From assembly GCF_028751195.1 (NCBI RefSeq), contig NZ_CP066784.1:4712001-4776000 (forward strand): a stretch of 64,000 nt of DNA, written 5' to 3'. Source of the stretch: Alicyclobacillus sp. ALC3. Lineage in GTDB: Bacteria > Bacillota > Bacilli > Alicyclobacillales > Alicyclobacillaceae. The notes beneath the pieces are model-generated. The model did no database searches. It had not been told where the DNA came from and saw nothing but the letters and a program-made list of their open reading frames with translations. Within the stretch, counting starts at the first letter, position 1. Each line of letters opens with the position of its first letter. The translations under genes were made by a program, and so were the position numbers. Shown piece by piece: positions 1 through 6,982 of the stretch.

Positions 1-613
1 AGGACTTAGGAACATCCTTGAGTGGCACACCTCGGTGTTTTCCGAACGGCATCGTATTCACCGGGATCGGGGAGCTTGAGAATGCCACTAGGGCATCCGC
101 GTCGTCCGGTGCACCCCTCCTAAGATACTCCGCGATTTCGAACCGCAACACATGCGCCGTAACGAAGGCGTCTCCTTGCGCCCGATGCACGCTCACGTCC
201 TCGATATCCAGACCGAAATAGTAACGCAGGTACTGATTCGAATGATGTGCCAACTCCGGCCACAGATGTTTGGCTAGTCGATAAGTGCACAGCCACGGGT
301 TAGCCAACGGTACGAACCCCCTGTCGAATTTGGCATTATGAGCCGCGATGATTGCGCCCTCGGTGCCCCATTCGACGTCTCCCTGCACCTTTGTCCAAGG
401 ATGTGCATCTTTAACGTGCTTGTATGTTATGTGATGCACAGCAGAAGCCTCGGGTGGTATCACCCTCTCTGGATTCACAAGCGACTCATAAATGGTCTCT
501 ATCCGACCGTCTAAAAGTTCGACAAGAGCAACGTCGACCACTCTGTCTACGTCCGGATTAAGGCCTGTCGTTTCTGTATCCAGCACAACAAACCGCGTTT
601 GAGATAACTTCAC
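1..613 (-). CDS. DnaQ-like DEDDh 3'-5' exonuclease with DUF3820-like tail (3' end outside window)
   Basis: The reading frame starts at GTG 613-611 and runs open to base 1, so at least 204 residues are present and the C-terminus is missing. The DEDDh exonuclease motifs are visible: VLDTETTG with D12 and E14, AHNAKFD with D97, and HRAQGD with H143 and D148. The family cuts single-stranded DNA or RNA from the 3' end with two metal ions. Near residue 189 the motif PFGKHRGVPLKDVP matches the DUF3820 domain often fused behind such exonucleases. The GTG is preceded by GGGAGG (bases 624-629) with 10 nt spacing and overlaps the TGA of the upstream regulator gene, so the two are probably translationally coupled. 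Substrate is unknown; a mobile-element repair, defence or counter-defence role is inference from context. Confidence 0.85.
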   Translation of the reverse strand, partial: MKLSQTRFVVLDTETTGLNPDVDRVVDVALVELLDGRIETIYESLVNPERVIPPEASAVHHITYKHVKDAHPWTKVQGDVEWGTEGAIIAAHNAKFDRGFVPLANPWLCTYRLAKHLWPELAHHSNQYLRYYFGLDIEDVSVHRAQGDAFVTAHVLRFEIAEYLRRGAPDDADALVAFSSSPIPVNTMPFGKHRGVPLKDVPKS

Positions 614-828
614 TCGCCATCATCCTCCCAAACCCAAATTTCCTCCACACTCTTACCCAAAGCACGCGCGATTTTGTAGGCGTTTGGAAGCGTCGGGAGG
701 GACCATCCTAGCACCAAGCGACTCACCGCATTTTTGTCTAGGCCAGTCTTTTCACATAGCCAGCGTTGCTTAGTGCCGTTCTCTTCGAGTATCGCCTTAA
801 GACGTGGTCGAATCGTCATCATCATCAC
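610..828 (-). CDS. Xre/Cro-family small DNA-binding regulator
   Basis: This 72-residue protein is almost entirely one helix-turn-helix domain. KQRWLCEKTGLDKNAVSRLV fits the turn and recognition helix, and residues 44-62 (SLPTLPNAYKIARALGKSV) fit the final helices of the Cro/C1 fold. The start is uncertain: GTG at 828 is followed directly by three ATG codons and no clear SD is seen, so it may be leaderless or begin at any of them. Its stop overlaps the start of the exonuclease gene by 4 bases, indicating an operon. It is divergent from the gene at 935, so the 106-bp gap between them is a likely operator region. Such regulators typically control mobile elements or toxin-antitoxin pairs; the target here is not known. 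Confidence 0.8.
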   Translation of the reverse strand: MMMMTIRPRLKAILEENGTKQRWLCEKTGLDKNAVSRLVLGWSLPTLPNAYKIARALGKSVEEIWVWEDDGE

Positions 829-934
829 CGCGTATTCATTTCTCTACTGAGTACGAAATTCCTCCACGTAAACGCATAATGACAAGTATCGACAGCATAC
901 ACCTGAACCATCACTTCGATGGAGGTGTTTCGAC

Positions 935-1159
935 ATGTTAGAAGGCCGCTTCGCCGCGTTTCTGACAGACAGAATTGCAGAGAAAGCAGCTTCACTTCCG
1001 ATGTCAGCAACGCAACAGGAGATCGTGCTGATGGTGTCTGAGTTGCAGACTGTCGTGGGTGCGATATTTGACTCTAAAGATGGAGGCAAGCGTCGCTCAG
1101 GTACCCGGCGCAGCTCGTCCAGTTCCGTGCGCCTGTCCCGAGGTGGGGGAGAGGCCTAA
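935..1159 (+). CDS. Small hypothetical protein of the accessory block
   Basis: This 74-residue protein has no family I recognise. The start is well supported by GGAGGTG at 921-927, 7 nt before ATG. Residues 1-48 look like amphipathic helices (FAAFLTDRIAEKAASL and VLMVSELQTVVGAIF). The last 25 residues are rich in Arg, Ser and Gly, which suggests nucleic-acid contact or disorder. It is divergent from the HTH/exonuclease pair and is followed by two further unrecognised genes in the same direction. A small element-encoded protein is the best description. Confidence 0.55.
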   Translation: MLEGRFAAFLTDRIAEKAASLPMSATQQEIVLMVSELQTVVGAIFDSKDGGKRRSGTRRSSSSSVRLSRGGGEA

Positions 1160-1214
1160 CGCGGTAGCCTGGTAGCGACTCCCTGACTTAATTCTCGATT
1201 TTGGGGGTGACAAC

Positions 1215-1706
1215 TTGAATCGGGGCAGAAGCGACAAGCAGGTCCAGGTGTTGTGCCAGGTGTCGCCGTGGGTGCGGGAGGTTGTCCACGACGTGGCGCG
1301 GTACCTGCGCACATCCGACGGCAAAGCGGCGCGCCTGATGGGCGTCACAGCATCGCACGACGTGCCGACACTCAACACACTGGCACCGTACTTCTGGCGC
1401 GACTACGAGCGCGGCAACACGATGTGGATCGGGCAGAACAAGCCGGACGATATCCGCGAGCTGATGCCGCACCCGAGCGAGCGCGTGGAGCGTCTCAAGT
1501 TGCGTGTCACCCGTGACGACTGGTGGGAGTTTGACGCCATCGCGTTTGCGTTTGCGAAGCCGCTTGCGCCGGTGGTCGGCGTGCTCATCACGCAGTGCGC
1601 GCGTCGGGAACGGTTGCTCGACATCGCGGCGCCTGGATTCGTGCCACGTTCACCCTACTCATTGAAACGGGGGACTGTGCAATGGGTTGGCGAGACCCGG
1701 CGGTAG
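1215..1706 (+). CDS. Hypothetical protein, element-associated
   Basis: This 163-residue protein is not recognised. It starts at TTG 1215, with GGGGGTGA (1203-1210) just upstream. The sequence is rich in Arg, Trp and charged residues (VSPWVREVVHDVARYLR, VTRDDWWEFDAIAF), with a short hydrophobic helix near residues 113-127 and no membrane segment or catalytic motif. The opening part (VQVLCQVSPWVREVVHDVA) could be helical. Its end overlaps the following gene by 25 bp in another frame, so the two are probably co-transcribed. It lies inside the accessory block that ends at the tRNA fragment, so horizontal origin is likely. Confidence 0.6.
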   Translation: MNRGRSDKQVQVLCQVSPWVREVVHDVARYLRTSDGKAARLMGVTASHDVPTLNTLAPYFWRDYERGNTMWIGQNKPDDIRELMPHPSERVERLKLRVTRDDWWEFDAIAFAFAKPLAPVVGVLITQCARRERLLDIAAPGFVPRSPYSLKRGTVQWVGETRR

Positions 1707-1921
1707 ATGTACCGCGCGTGACGTACAGGAGGCTGCAGATGTTGGTGGAGGAAGTGTCGTACCTGGCCGACGGGGAAGGCCTCGCGTCGTGGGAGCTGCG
1801 TGAGCAGGTTGAGCAACTCATCGGGCGCATCCTTGACGAGTATGTGCGGCAACATTTCGAGGAGTCGACAAAGGCCGCCGCACAGTTGTTGACGGCACGC
1901 AGGCGCGAGTCGTTGAAGTGA
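1682..1921 (+). CDS. Small hypothetical helical protein
   Basis: This 79-residue protein starts at ATG 1682, preceded by a G-rich SD (CGGGGGAC, 1669-1675) at about 7 nt. A longer frame is open to 1595, but that part overlaps the previous gene and has no SD. Residues 15-70 are strongly helical and charged (RRLQMLVEEVSYLADGE, REQVEQLIGRILDEYVRQHFEE), compatible with a coiled coil or dimerisation surface. It overlaps the 1215-1706 gene by 25 bp, so expression is probably coupled. No family was recognised. Confidence 0.55.
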   Translation: MGWRDPAVDVPRVTYRRLQMLVEEVSYLADGEGLASWELREQVEQLIGRILDEYVRQHFEESTKAAAQLLTARRRESLK

Positions 1922-1954
1922 GATGTAAGAATATTCTCCACGTCAAAAAAGTTG

Positions 1955-1960
1955 TATAGT
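1955..1960 (+). promoter_or_regulatory. Possible -10 element for the small membrane protein gene
   Basis: TATAGT lies 40 bp before the TTG start at 2001 in an A/T-rich stretch (AAAAAAGTTG just upstream). No convincing -35 is present at 16-18 bp, so the call is weak. Confidence 0.3.
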
Positions 1961-2000
1961 AGACTCGGATATGTATTCATTTTCTAAGGGAGGGAACGTA

Positions 2001-2354
2001 TTGAAGACAGCATCAATGGTGTTAGGCATTATTGGGGCCATTTTTGGGATCCTCGCAGGCCTGTTTGCGATGTTCGTGGGCGGGTTAGGCCACGCATTTC
2101 ATTCAAGTGCCACGAGTGGAGTCGGTGCTTTGGGAGTGGGAGCGTTGTTGGCTTCTGTCGTTGGCTTGGTGGGAGCAATCATGGTTGGCAGTAAGCCCAA
2201 AGTAGCCGCTATCCTCATGCTAGTCGCGGGGGTCGCAGGCATCATCTGCGTGTCGTACTTCTACATTCTCCCGGGTATCCTTCTCATCGTGCCGGGAATC
2301 ATGTCCTTCTTCGTGAAAAAGGCGCAACCGCACACCGCATCACTGAATGGGTAG
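2001..2354 (+). CDS. Small four-helix membrane protein, DUF4064-like
   Basis: The frame is open from ATG 1971, but AAGGGAGGG at 1987-1994 sits 6 nt before TTG 2001, so TTG is the likely start and gives 117 residues. Four hydrophobic segments are visible at about residues 5-30, 45-65, 70-88 and 90-108. Their Gly-rich pattern (VLGIIGAIFGILAGLFAMF) is typical of the DUF4064 family of Bacilli membrane proteins, whose function is unknown. The gene is followed directly by an intrinsic terminator and appears to be a single unit. It lies between the accessory genes and the attachment-like repeats, so it is probably cargo of the element. Confidence 0.7.
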   Translation: MKTASMVLGIIGAIFGILAGLFAMFVGGLGHAFHSSATSGVGALGVGALLASVVGLVGAIMVGSKPKVAAILMLVAGVAGIICVSYFYILPGILLIVPGIMSFFVKKAQPHTASLNG

Positions 2355-2364
2355 CCGATCTGGC

Positions 2365-2390
2365 AGCCCTCGCTGATGCGGGGGCTTTTT
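2365..2390 (+). terminator. Intrinsic terminator after the small membrane protein
   Basis: A 9-bp stem (AGCCCTCGC / GCGGGGGCT, one T-G pair) with loop TGAT is followed by a T run. It lies 11 bp after the stop codon. Confidence 0.85.
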
Positions 2391-2404
2391 GTTTGGGAGT
2401 GGCG

Positions 2405-2457
2405 TTGGGAACGGATTGGGAACGAAAAGCTGATCAAGGCTGATAAAACCTGATCAA
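2405..2457. repeat. Phased direct repeats, possible recombinase arm sites
   Basis: TTGGGAACG occurs at 2405-2413 and 2416-2424 (11-bp period). CTGATCAA occurs at 2430-2437 and 2450-2457, with the one-mismatch copy CTGATAAA at 2440-2447 (exact 10-bp period). Repeats placed once per helical turn suggest cooperative protein binding on one DNA face. Their position just before the tRNA fragment suggests integrase or excisionase arm sites; this is inference. Confidence 0.5.
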
Positions 2458-2474
2458 CGTAGCTAAAGAAGAGA

Positions 2475-2508
2475 AGCGCAAACCGTTGATTTCCCAACGA
2501 TTTGCGCT
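2475..2508 (-). terminator. Long hairpin beside the att-like site, possible minus-strand terminator
   Basis: A 14-bp stem with one C-A mismatch (AGCGCAAACCGTTG / CAACGATTTGCGCT) closes a 6-nt loop. Read on the minus strand it is followed by TCTCTTCTTT, a modest U-rich tail. It could terminate transcription entering the element, or be a recombination-site structure. Confidence 0.5.
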
Positions 2509-2528
2509 AAAATAGTGCACCGTAGACC

Positions 2529-2587
2529 GCCTCAGGACCAGCCTTCTAAGCTGTGGGTCGGGGGTTCGAATCCCTCCTGAGACGCCA
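2529..2587 (+). pseudogene. tRNA-Arg(TCT) 3' fragment lacking the D arm; probable attachment site
   Basis: The anticodon loop CTTCTAA (2543-2549, anticodon TCT at 2545-2547), the T arm (GGGGG, loop TTCGAAT, CCCTC at 2560-2576), the 3' acceptor strand CTGAGAC (2577-2583), discriminator G and encoded CCA (2585-2587) are all present. The 5' half is not: no D arm or TAGCTCAG-like segment occurs upstream, and the outer anticodon pair 2538-2554 is C-T. GCCTCAG at 2529-2535 could pair with 6 of 7 acceptor bases, but only 2 nt separate it from the anticodon stem. This is what remains when an element integrates in the 3' half of a tRNA gene and duplicates that half; a decayed tRNA gene is the alternative. 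Confidence 0.75.
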
Positions 2588-2597
2588 CGGTGATGCG

Positions 2598-2631
2598 AAG
2601 GGGGCGACTGCGCCAGATGGTCGTCTCCTTT
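2598..2631 (+). terminator. Possible terminator after the tRNA fragment
   Basis: AAGGGGGCGAC (2598-2608) pairs with GTCGTCTCCTTT (2620-2631) through 11 pairs including two G-U wobbles, with an 11-nt loop and a short T run. It is probably the native terminator of the interrupted tRNA gene. Confidence 0.5.
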
Positions 2632-2673
2632 GTGCGTCACAGAGCTGTGGCTCGCGCCGCAGAAGTTTCATTT

Positions 2674-2701
2674 CTGGCAAGGCACCACTCAGTGTGATAC
2701 A
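2674..2701 (+). promoter_or_regulatory. Candidate SigA promoter for tig
   Basis: CTGGCA (2674-2679) and GATACA (2696-2701) are separated by 16 bp, about 100 bp before the tig start. Both are imperfect; no better pair was seen in the gap. Confidence 0.35.
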
Positions 2702-2799
2702 CTGCAAAACAGACAACGGTCAGTCTGGGAAAGCTATGCCCAGATCGCAGCGCTCCAGTGAGGCTGCGTGGCAGGAATGAGTTAGGGAGGAACGCGTGG

Positions 2800-4092
2800 A
2801 TGACGGTGAAATGGGAGAAGACGTCCGCCAATGTAGGCGTACTCGAAGTCGAAGTTGACAGCGAACGCTTTGCGCAGGCTCTGGACGCGGCATTTAAGAA
2901 GGTAGTAAAACAGGTATCCATTCCGGGATTTCGCAAAGGTAAAGTGCCACGCAAGATGTTTGAACAGCGGTTTGGCATAGAGTCCCTTTACCAGGATGCC
3001 GTAGACGCTCTATTGCCGGAAGCGTACGAGCAGGCGGTTGATGAATCCGGAATTGAGCCGGTTGCGCAGCCATCTGTCGACGTCGTTCAGGTCGAATCCG
3101 GCAAACCGTTCATATTTAAAGCAACCGTTACAGTGCGCCCTGAAGTGCAACTGGGTGAATATAAGGGCGTCGAAATAGAAGACAAGCCTTTCGAAGTCAC
3201 GGATGAAGCGGTGCAAGAAGAGATCGACCGAATTCGTGAGAGTCATGCAGAGATTAACGCCGTGGAAGACGGCGAGGTTGAGAACGGTGACCAGGTTACC
3301 ATTGATTTTACGGGAACCGTCAATGGAGAGCCGTTTGAAGGTGGAGAGGCCGAGAACTTCCAGTTGGAAATTGGCTCGGGGATGTTTGTGGCCGGTTTCG
3401 AAGAGCAACTCATCGGTCTGAAGGTGGGAGCAGAGCGGGATATTGACATCACATTCCCGGAAGACTACCATGTGAAATCCCTTGCTGCCCAAGGGGCAAG
3501 GTTCCATGTCCTGCTTCATGACATCAAACGTAAGTCGGTGCGCGATTTGGACGACGACTTTGTACAGGAAATTTCAGAGTTCCAGACCGTGGACGAGTTT
3601 GTCGAGGATGTCAAGAAGAAACTCGGAGAGCAGATGAAGCACGACCACGAGCACTACCTGGAAGACCAAGCTGTGGAAAAAGCATCTGACAATGCAACAG
3701 TCGAAATCCCAGATGTGATGGTCGATCACGAAATTGATCATCGTGTGAGCGACTTCGCGCAGCAGTTGCAGATGCAACAAATTCCGCTGGACGAGTACCT
3801 TGAGTTTACCGGGATGACACAAGCGGAGCTTCGCGATCGCTTCCGTGAAGCTGCTGCTCAGGCAGTTCGTACAGGCTTGGTCCTCGATGCTGTCGCAAAA
3901 GCCGAAAGTCTGGACGCGACTGAGGAAGATGTCGCGGCAGAGCTTGAAAAAATCTCGGAATCTGCTGGTCTGCCGGTGGACCGCATTCAGCAAATGCTGT
4001 CATTGCGTGATCCTAACCTAGAGAGCTTCCGTTCAGAAATCCGCACGAAAAAGACAGTTTCGTTCCTTGTGGAACATGGCAAGTTGGTCTGA
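2800..4092 (+). CDS. tig: Trigger factor, ribosome-associated chaperone and prolyl isomerase
   Basis: Trigger factor binds near the ribosome exit tunnel, shields nascent chains and catalyses proline isomerisation. The protein has 430 residues, the usual family length. The ribosome-binding signature GFRKGKVP lies near residues 44-51. The FKBP-type domain lies around residues 150-245 (GDQVTIDFTGTVNGEPFEGG), and the helical C-terminal arms follow. ATG 2800 has GGGAGG at 2785-2790; an upstream in-frame ATG at 2758 has no SD. It stands just downstream of the integration site and is followed by a strong terminator, then clpP and clpX, matching the tig-clpX neighbourhood of Bacilli. Confidence 0.97.
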   Translation: MTVKWEKTSANVGVLEVEVDSERFAQALDAAFKKVVKQVSIPGFRKGKVPRKMFEQRFGIESLYQDAVDALLPEAYEQAVDESGIEPVAQPSVDVVQVESGKPFIFKATVTVRPEVQLGEYKGVEIEDKPFEVTDEAVQEEIDRIRESHAEINAVEDGEVENGDQVTIDFTGTVNGEPFEGGEAENFQLEIGSGMFVAGFEEQLIGLKVGAERDIDITFPEDYHVKSLAAQGARFHVLLHDIKRKSVRDLDDDFVQEISEFQTVDEFVEDVKKKLGEQMKHDHEHYLEDQAVEKASDNATVEIPDVMVDHEIDHRVSDFAQQLQMQQIPLDEYLEFTGMTQAELRDRFREAAAQAVRTGLVLDAVAKAESLDATEEDVAAELEKISESAGLPVDRIQQMLSLRDPNLESFRSEIRTKKTVSFLVEHGKLV

Positions 4093-4130
4093 GTTCGTGT
4101 ACAATATCAAATAGAACCAACGGCTGAGCG

Positions 4131-4160
4131 AACAAGGCACGGTACCGTGCCTTGTTTTCT
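4131..4160 (+). terminator. Perfect-palindrome terminator between tig and clpP
   Basis: AACAAGGCACGGT at 4131-4143 is followed directly by its reverse complement ACCGTGCCTTGTT, a 26-nt perfect palindrome, and then TTCT. It separates tig from clpP. Confidence 0.85.
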
Positions 4161-4194
4161 CAAACAGCCAAACCGAGAGCGGGGAGGGAATTCT

Positions 4195-4785
4195 GTGAGC
4201 TTGACACCGATCGTCATCGAACAAACATCCCGTGGGGAACGCTCCTACGATATTTACTCTCGACTGCTTCGCGACCGAATCATTTTACTCGGGACACCAA
4301 TCGATGACTACGTGGCCAATTCGATTGTGGCACAGCTGTTGTTTCTCGCCGCTGACGATCCGGAACGCGACATCCAGCTTTACATCAACAGCCCAGGCGG
4401 ATCTGTAACGGCTGGGTTTGCCATTTACGATACCATGCAACACATCAAGCCAGCTGTATCCACCATGTGTGTCGGCCTAGCCGCAAGTATGGGGGCGTTT
4501 TTGCTGGCCGCAGGCGAGAAGGGCAAGCGCTATGCTTTGCCGAACAGCGAAATAATGATTCACCAGCCACTTGGTGGCGTTCAGGGTCAAGCTTCTGACA
4601 TCAAGATCCACGCTGACTGGATCTTGAAAACAAAGGAAAAGTTGAACGGAATTCTCTCAGAGCGAACGGGTCAACCGCTCGAAAAAGTGGAGCGAGACAC
4701 CGACCGTGACAATTTCCTGTCCGCTGCAGAGGCGAAGGAATATGGTCTGATTGACGACGTTATCATCCACGCGACACCACAGTAA
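4195..4785 (+). CDS. clpP: ATP-dependent Clp protease proteolytic subunit
   Basis: ClpP forms the two-ring serine-protease chamber that degrades proteins fed by Clp ATPases. The catalytic triad is at the canonical positions: S98 in [11 protein letters not shown]123 in MIHQPLGG and D172 in DTDRDNF. GTG 4195 has GGGGAGG at 4181-4187 with 7 nt spacing and gives 196 residues, the normal length; the longer frame from 4147 would begin inside the upstream terminator. clpX follows after 58 bp, so protease and unfoldase are made together. No CtsR-type operator (GGTCAAA direct repeat) was seen before the gene. Confidence 0.97.
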   Translation: MSLTPIVIEQTSRGERSYDIYSRLLRDRIILLGTPIDDYVANSIVAQLLFLAADDPERDIQLYINSPGGSVTAGFAIYDTMQHIKPAVSTMCVGLAASMGAFLLAAGEKGKRYALPNSEIMIHQPLGGVQGQASDIKIHADWILKTKEKLNGILSERTGQPLEKVERDTDRDNFLSAAEAKEYGLIDDVIIHATPQ

Positions 4786-4843
4786 GTTGCACCGCTCTGT
4801 GTGGCCCAACAAGCGGCCAACCTCGGTTTAAGGAGGGGACCAC

Positions 4844-6121
4844 ATGTTCAAGTTCAACGAGGAAAAGGGACAGCTGAAGTGTTCATTCTGCGGGAAGACG
4901 CAAGAACAGGTGCGGAAGTTGGTCGCCGGACCCGGCGTTTACATCTGTGACGAGTGTATTGAGCTGTGCAATGAGATTGTAGAGGAACAGCTTGGAGAAG
5001 ACGAAGAGTTCGAACTGAAGGATGTTCCGAAACCTACCGAGATTAAGGGAATCCTTGACCAGTACGTGATTGGACAGGAAAACGCGAAAAAATCGCTGTC
5101 TGTTGCAGTATACAACCACTACAAGCGCATCAACGCCGGTCGGCAAAAGAACGAAGATGTTGAAATTGCCAAGAGCAACATTATGTTGATTGGACCGACA
5201 GGTAGCGGTAAAACACTGTTGGCGCAAACGCTTGCGCGTATCCTCAACGTGCCGTTCGCCATCGCAGATGCGACGTCACTGACAGAAGCAGGTTACGTCG
5301 GTGAAGATGTGGAAAATATTCTGTTGAAGTTGATTCAAGCGTCGGACTACGATGTTGAAAAGGCTGAACGCGGGATTATCTACATTGACGAGATCGACAA
5401 AATTGCGCGTAAGTCCGAAAATCCGTCAATTACCCGGGATGTCTCCGGTGAAGGTGTTCAACAGGCACTGCTGAAGATTCTCGAGGGTACGGTCGCTAGC
5501 GTGCCGCCGCAAGGTGGGCGCAAACACCCGCACCAGGAGTTTATTCAGATTGACACCACGAATATCCTGTTTATCTGTGGCGGTGCGTTCGACGGTGTGG
5601 AAACCATCATCAAACGTCGACTCGGTCGCAAGGTGATTGGCTTTGGGGCCGGTGGGGCTGCAGTGACTGAGACTGGGTCAAGCAACACTCTGGGCAAGGT
5701 GTTGCCGGAAGACCTGTTGAAATTCGGGTTGATCCCTGAGTTCATTGGCCGCCTGCCGGTCGTGACGACATTGGAAGCTCTCGATGAAGAGGCACTGCGT
5801 CGCATCTTGCTCGAGCCAAAAAACGCACTGGTGAAGCAGTTCCAGAAGCTTTTGGAGATGGATGGCGTAACGCTGGAGTTCCATGAGGGGGCGCTCAATG
5901 CCATTGCACGAGAGGCCATCAAGCGCGGGACTGGTGCGCGTGGACTGCGTGCGATAATTGAGTCCATCATGCTTGAAGTGATGTATGAACTGCCGTCTCG
6001 GGAAGACGTTAAGAAGTGTATCATCACTGAAGAAGCTGCGAACCGCGAACAAGGCCCGCTTCTGCTCGGTAAGGATGGCAAGGCGACCAAGGTCATTCGC
6101 AAGTCCGAAGAGACTGCTTGA
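4844..6121 (+). CDS. clpX: Clp protease ATP-binding subunit ClpX
   Basis: ClpX is a hexameric AAA+ unfoldase that recognises tagged substrates and threads them into ClpP. The N-terminal zinc domain has C13, C16, C35 and C38. Walker A is GPTGSGKT (about 117-124), Walker B is IIYIDEID, the pore loop is GYVGED, and the RKH loop is in GGRKHPH. The length of 425 residues fits the family. ATG 4844 has AAGGAGGGG upstream. It is followed by a strong bidirectional terminator; the lonB gene usually next in Bacilli is displaced here by a minus-strand gene. Confidence 0.97.
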   Translation: MFKFNEEKGQLKCSFCGKTQEQVRKLVAGPGVYICDECIELCNEIVEEQLGEDEEFELKDVPKPTEIKGILDQYVIGQENAKKSLSVAVYNHYKRINAGRQKNEDVEIAKSNIMLIGPTGSGKTLLAQTLARILNVPFAIADATSLTEAGYVGEDVENILLKLIQASDYDVEKAERGIIYIDEIDKIARKSENPSITRDVSGEGVQQALLKILEGTVASVPPQGGRKHPHQEFIQIDTTNILFICGGAFDGVETIIKRRLGRKVIGFGAGGAAVTETGSSNTLGKVLPEDLLKFGLIPEFIGRLPVVTTLEALDEEALRRILLEPKNALVKQFQKLLEMDGVTLEFHEGALNAIAREAIKRGTGARGLRAIIESIMLEVMYELPSREDVKKCIITEEAANREQGPLLLGKDGKATKVIRKSEETA

Positions 6122-6146
6122 ACCTGTTTCGATAAAATTGGGTGAT

Positions 6147-6180
6147 AAAACCTCCTGCCGCTGTGCGGCAGGAGGTTTTT
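6147..6180. terminator. Strong bidirectional terminator between clpX and the fatty acid hydroxylase gene
   Basis: AAAACCTCCTGCCGC, loop TGT, then GCGGCAGGAGGTTTT gives an 11-bp GC-rich core stem flanked by A and T tracts on both sides, so it can end transcription from both converging genes. Confidence 0.93.
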
Positions 6181-6222
6181 GGCCTGTCTGTGTGGGTGGT
6201 TTTGGCGCATAAATAGAACTCA

Positions 6223-6828
6223 TTAAGGTAACTGCTCGCTCGGTGGTGCGACGTGCTCTACTTTGTGTTTGTCTGGTGCAGTGTGGAACAACATGTCCAT
6301 CGCCGGATGGGTCACACCAAACCAGTAGTTCTCGTTCATGTAGTGGTGTAACAGATGAAATTTCTTCATCCAGCGTCCTACAGCCGTACGCGGGACAATG
6401 GGCCGATGGGAGACAAAATGAGTCCATTCGTAATTTAATTGTGCAAGGCACACGCCACAGACAAACGCCGCCGTTGTTGTCACTCGCCCTGTGACGGCCC
6501 AAGTGGCGAGCCAAATCGCGATATATCCAGGCAAGTTGTAGACGTTTGGCGTCAGGAGATACTTCATCTGTGTCGGAGTGATGTGGTGATGCACGTGACC
6601 CTCGTAAGCCTTGGGCAGTATCCTTCGCATCAACCCGTGCAAAATGTACCGATGAATAAAGTACTCAATGATATAGAAAAATGCCAAACCTGCCAACACG
6701 ACGAGCCACATCCAGTTGCGGTAATGTGCGGCCCAGGCAGCCAAGTCGACTGCGAACACTGCCGCAATAAGAAGGGGGCGGCTGTCGGTGGCAAACTCTC
6801 TGAAGTATGGTGCTTTCACCTGTATCAC
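6223..6828 (-). CDS. Membrane fatty acid hydroxylase / sterol desaturase family protein
   Basis: This 201-residue protein carries the histidine clusters of the di-iron fatty acid hydroxylase superfamily: EYFIHRYILH, EGHVHHH, THFVSH and FHLLHHYMNENYWFG. These bind the metal pair that inserts oxygen into lipid C-H bonds. Hydrophobic segments at about 18-60 and 100-135 place it in the membrane. The substrate (fatty acyl, hopanoid or carotenoid) cannot be read from the sequence. The start is uncertain: GTG 6828 lies only 4 nt after GAGG, while GTG 6819 has 12 nt spacing. A TATAAT on the minus strand (6845-6850) may be its -10, without a clear -35. The gene interrupts the conserved clpX-lonB order and is convergent with clpX. 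Confidence 0.85.
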   Translation of the reverse strand: MIQVKAPYFREFATDSRPLLIAAVFAVDLAAWAAHYRNWMWLVVLAGLAFFYIIEYFIHRYILHGLMRRILPKAYEGHVHHHITPTQMKYLLTPNVYNLPGYIAIWLATWAVTGRVTTTAAFVCGVCLAQLNYEWTHFVSHRPIVPRTAVGRWMKKFHLLHHYMNENYWFGVTHPAMDMLFHTAPDKHKVEHVAPPSEQLP

Positions 6829-6982
6829 CGTCCTCTATCATTCAATTATACACCCTGCCTACCATATATGGGGAGTGTGTTCATCAACTCGAAACGGCTT
6901 TCACGACAAGACTCAGGTGGTTTATCGATAAATCGTCGTGGACATACTGAACCTGATAATGGCTGCACAGGGAGGGGTCGTG

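Noticed and set aside
825-1089. Two minus-strand frames upstream of the HTH gene
   Set aside because: They oppose the SD-supported gene at 935 and lack their own SD; the region is more likely a divergent control region.
2529-2587. A complete functional tRNA gene
   Set aside because: No D arm fits between the candidate 5' acceptor strand and the anticodon stem, and the 5' boundary at about 2512 shows no acceptor complement.
2434-2640. Minus-strand reading frame containing GGIRTPDPQLRRL
   Set aside because: This peptide is the well-known artefact of translating the antisense of a tRNA T arm and anticodon arm; it overlaps the tRNA-Arg fragment exactly.
5545-6514. Long minus-strand frames (221 and 278 residues) opposite clpX
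   Set aside because: They lie antisense to strongly conserved clpX codons, have Ser/Arg-rich low-similarity sequence and no SD.
6841-6982. SigF/SigG promoter before lonB
   Set aside because: No GYATA-N15-GGNNANAHTR arrangement could be found, although the orthologue is forespore-expressed.
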